Assembly: GCA_036002485.1 (NCBI GenBank)
Contig: DASYTI010000106.1
Location: 1-55,261, forward strand
Source of the DNA: Candidatus Methylomirabilota bacterium
GTDB taxonomy: Bacteria; Methylomirabilota; Methylomirabilia; Rokubacteriales; CSP1-6
Direction: 5' to 3'
Length of the DNA: 55,261 nucleotides
A program made the position numbers and the translations under genes. The notes below the pieces were generated by a model. That model ran no database searches and was not told the origin of the DNA. It saw only the letters and a list, made by a program, of their open reading frames with translations. Below, in pieces: positions 53,765 to 55,261 of this stretch (position 1 is its first letter; every line of letters starts with the position of its first letter).

Positions 53765-54650
53765 GATCGATGTCCCGGTGCCGGACCACGGGCGCGGCAC
53801 CCGTGGCCTCGAGCGCCCGGCGCAGGGACTCGACGAGCGTGACCGAGCGGTGGCGGCCCCCCGTGCAGCCGATGGCGACGGTGAGGTAGGCCTTGCCCTC
53901 GCGCTGGTACAGGGGGACGAGGAAGCGGAGCAGATCCTCGAGCTTGGCGAGGAGCTGCCGCGCCTCCTCGAAGGACAGCACGTATTGGGCCACGGGCTCA
54001 TCTCGGCCGTCCAGCGGCTTGAGGGCCGCCACGAAGTGCGGGTTGGGCAGGAAGCGCACGTCGAAGACGAGATCGGCATCGTACGGCGCGCCGTGCTTGA
54101 AGCCGAAGGACATGAGCGAGACCGTCAGCCCGTCGCGCGTCCCGTGCGGACCATAGGCCTCCACGAGCCGGTCCTTGAGCTGGTGGACGGAGAGCCCGGT
54201 GGTGTCGAGGATGCGGTCGGCGACCCCGCGCAGGTGGGCCAGGGCCTTCCGCTCGGCGCGGATGCCTTCGAGCACGCCGCCCTCGCCGGCCAGGGGGTGG
54301 CGGCGCCGTGTCTCCTGGTAGCGCCGCACCAGGGTCTCCTCCCCCGCTTCGAGGAAGAGCACCTCGGGCTTGTGCCCCTGGGCCCGGAGCTTGTCGAGCG
54401 TCTCCATGAGGTGGGCGAGATACTCGCCCTCGCGGATGTCCACCCCCAGGGCAATCATCCGGATATCGCGGCTCGAGTGCTCGCAGAGCTCCGCGAAGGT
54501 CGGGATCAGGGTGGTGGGCAGGTTGTCCACGCAGAAATATCCCAAGTCCTCGAGGCACTTGATGGCGTAGCTGCGCCCCGCTCCCGACATGCCCGTGATG
54601 ATGACGAAGCGAGGAGCGGGGACGGACGCGGCCGATTGCTCGGCAGGCAT
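53757..54650 (-). CDS. rapZ: RapZ/YvcJ family nucleotide-binding RNase adapter
   Basis: 297 residues. The N-terminal kinase-like domain has the Walker A FVIITGMSGAGRSYAIKCLEDLGYFCVDNLP (residues 15-45), with Arg in place of the usual Lys, a variant also seen in actinobacterial homologues. GVDIREGEYL and LFLEAGEETLVRRYQETRRRHPL follow. The C-terminal domain has FGFKHGAPYDADLVFDVRFLPNPH, and at the end IGCTGGRHRSVTLVE. In E. coli RapZ guides RNase E to GlmZ sRNA and controls glucosamine-6-phosphate synthesis; in other phyla the role is less clear. It follows rpoN by seven bases, a variant of the known rpoN-ptsN-rapZ neighbourhood. Confidence 0.95.
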   Translation of the reverse strand: MPAEQSAASVPAPRFVIITGMSGAGRSYAIKCLEDLGYFCVDNLPTTLIPTFAELCEHSSRDIRMIALGVDIREGEYLAHLMETLDKLRAQGHKPEVLFLEAGEETLVRRYQETRRRHPLAGEGGVLEGIRAERKALAHLRGVADRILDTTGLSVHQLKDRLVEAYGPHGTRDGLTVSLMSFGFKHGAPYDADLVFDVRFLPNPHFVAALKPLDGRDEPVAQYVLSFEEARQLLAKLEDLLRFLVPLYQREGKAYLTVAIGCTGGRHRSVTLVESLRRALEATGAAPVVRHRDIDRE

Positions 54651-54657
54651 GCTCCCC

Positions 54658-55261
54658 TCAGCGCTTCTTGGGTTGGAGCCGCCGCTGGTGCGAGGGGAGA
54701 ATGCCGAGCTCCTCCCGGTACTTGGCTACCGTGCGCCGCGCGATGGTGAGGCCCTGTCCGCGCAGGACTTGGGCGATCTCCTGGTCCGACAGCGGCTTGC
54801 CCCCGTCCTCGGCGGCCACGAGATCCCGGATGTTCTTCTTGACGGAGACGGAGGAGACCATCTCCCCGGAGTCCGAGGCAATGCCGCTGTGGAAGAAGTA
54901 CTTGAGCTCGAAGAGCCCCTGCGGCGTCTCCACGTACTTGTTGGTGGTCACGCGGCTGATGGTGGACTCGTGCATGCCGATATCCTCGCCCACGTCCCGG
55001 AGCGCCAGAGGCCTCAGGTGGGCCACGCCCCGGTCGAGGAAATCGCGCTGGAACTTAACCAGGCTCTGCGTCACCTTCCGCAGCGTGCGCTGGCGCTGCT
55101 CGACGCTCTTGATGAGCCACACGGCCGAGCGCAGCTTCTGCTCGACATAGAGCCGCGCCTCGTCGCCCGAGCGGCGCAGGAGCGAGCGGTAGAGGGCGTT
55201 GACGCGCAGGCGGGGGATCCCCTCCTCGTTGAGCACCACCACGTAGTCGTCGCCCACCTTG
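54658..55261 (-). CDS. rpoN: RNA polymerase sigma-54 factor (partial, 5' end outside window)
   Basis: The C-terminal 200 residues of RpoN. They contain part of the core-binding region (DDYVVVLNEEGIPRLRVN), the DNA-binding helix-turn-helix (LRPLALRDVGEDIGMHESTISRVT), the FELKYFFHSGIASDSGE segment and the RpoN box ARRTVAKYRE, which contacts the -24 element. The gene continues beyond the right edge; full proteins are near 450-500 residues. Sigma-54 directs polymerase to -24/-12 promoters with activator ATPases. No activator gene is in the window. Confidence 0.96.
   Translation of the reverse strand, partial: KVGDDYVVVLNEEGIPRLRVNALYRSLLRRSGDEARLYVEQKLRSAVWLIKSVEQRQRTLRKVTQSLVKFQRDFLDRGVAHLRPLALRDVGEDIGMHESTISRVTTNKYVETPQGLFELKYFFHSGIASDSGEMVSSVSVKKNIRDLVAAEDGGKPLSDQEIAQVLRGQGLTIARRTVAKYREELGILPSHQRRLQPKKR

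Overview
The window is GC-rich DNA (visibly about two thirds G+C) packed with short-gapped or overlapping genes. LptF/LptG-type permease, an MlaC-like protein, a secretin-like protein and bactofilin point to a didermic (Gram-negative) bacterium. GuaB3, tandem PF04392-type substrate-binding proteins and many orphan oxidoreductases are the kind of content seen in uncultured soil and subsurface lineages such as Rokubacteria/Methylomirabilota. That placement is inference from gene content, not a phylogeny. I see no tRNA, rRNA, CRISPR array, prophage or insertion-sequence transposase.

Left part (1-15.4 kb): two tandem substrate-binding proteins, a cyclase, an MlaC-like protein with a repeat tail, a SulP-STAS-cNMP transporter, SRAP and methyltransferase genes, a 6PGDH-like/KARI-like dehydrogenase pair, UppP, a beta-propeller protein, IlvE, an enolase-superfamily enzyme and an aldo/keto reductase. 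Middle-left (15.4-24 kb): FAH, MetE-like and LLM-flavin enzymes; a Lin0512-VOC-thioredoxin run; a two-gene module encoding small membrane and secreted proteins; a Tag glycosylase; and bactofilin-TPR. This stretch carries three of four copies of a short dispersed repeat. One copy lies inside the tag reading frame and adds 22 codons without breaking it.

Middle (23.4-43.6 kb): almost all minus strand. It has paaK-paaA with a short secretin-like gene, a glycosyltransferase, a bifunctional nuclease, and a long housekeeping run: valS-birA-coaX, then guaB3-guaA-dnaE-accA, then miaB. Many of these genes overlap. dnaE contains a 421-residue intein with a LAGLIDADG endonuclease. Sigma70-like promoters can be read in front of guaB3 and miaB.

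Right part (43.6-55.3 kb): a single-polypeptide LptF-LptG fusion, then (minus strand) rpoN-rapZ-GH57 glucanotransferase, metK-ahcY (the SAM cycle) and a UPF0182 membrane protein. The fourth copy of the dispersed repeat sits in a nested palindrome between lptFG and the UPF0182 gene. Stem-loops without T-tracts close several transcription units.

The observations most worth following are the in-frame repeat insertion in tag, the dispersed repeat family, the intein, the LptFG fusion, the KARI-like enzyme with altered catalytic positions, and the C-x12-C repeat secreted protein.
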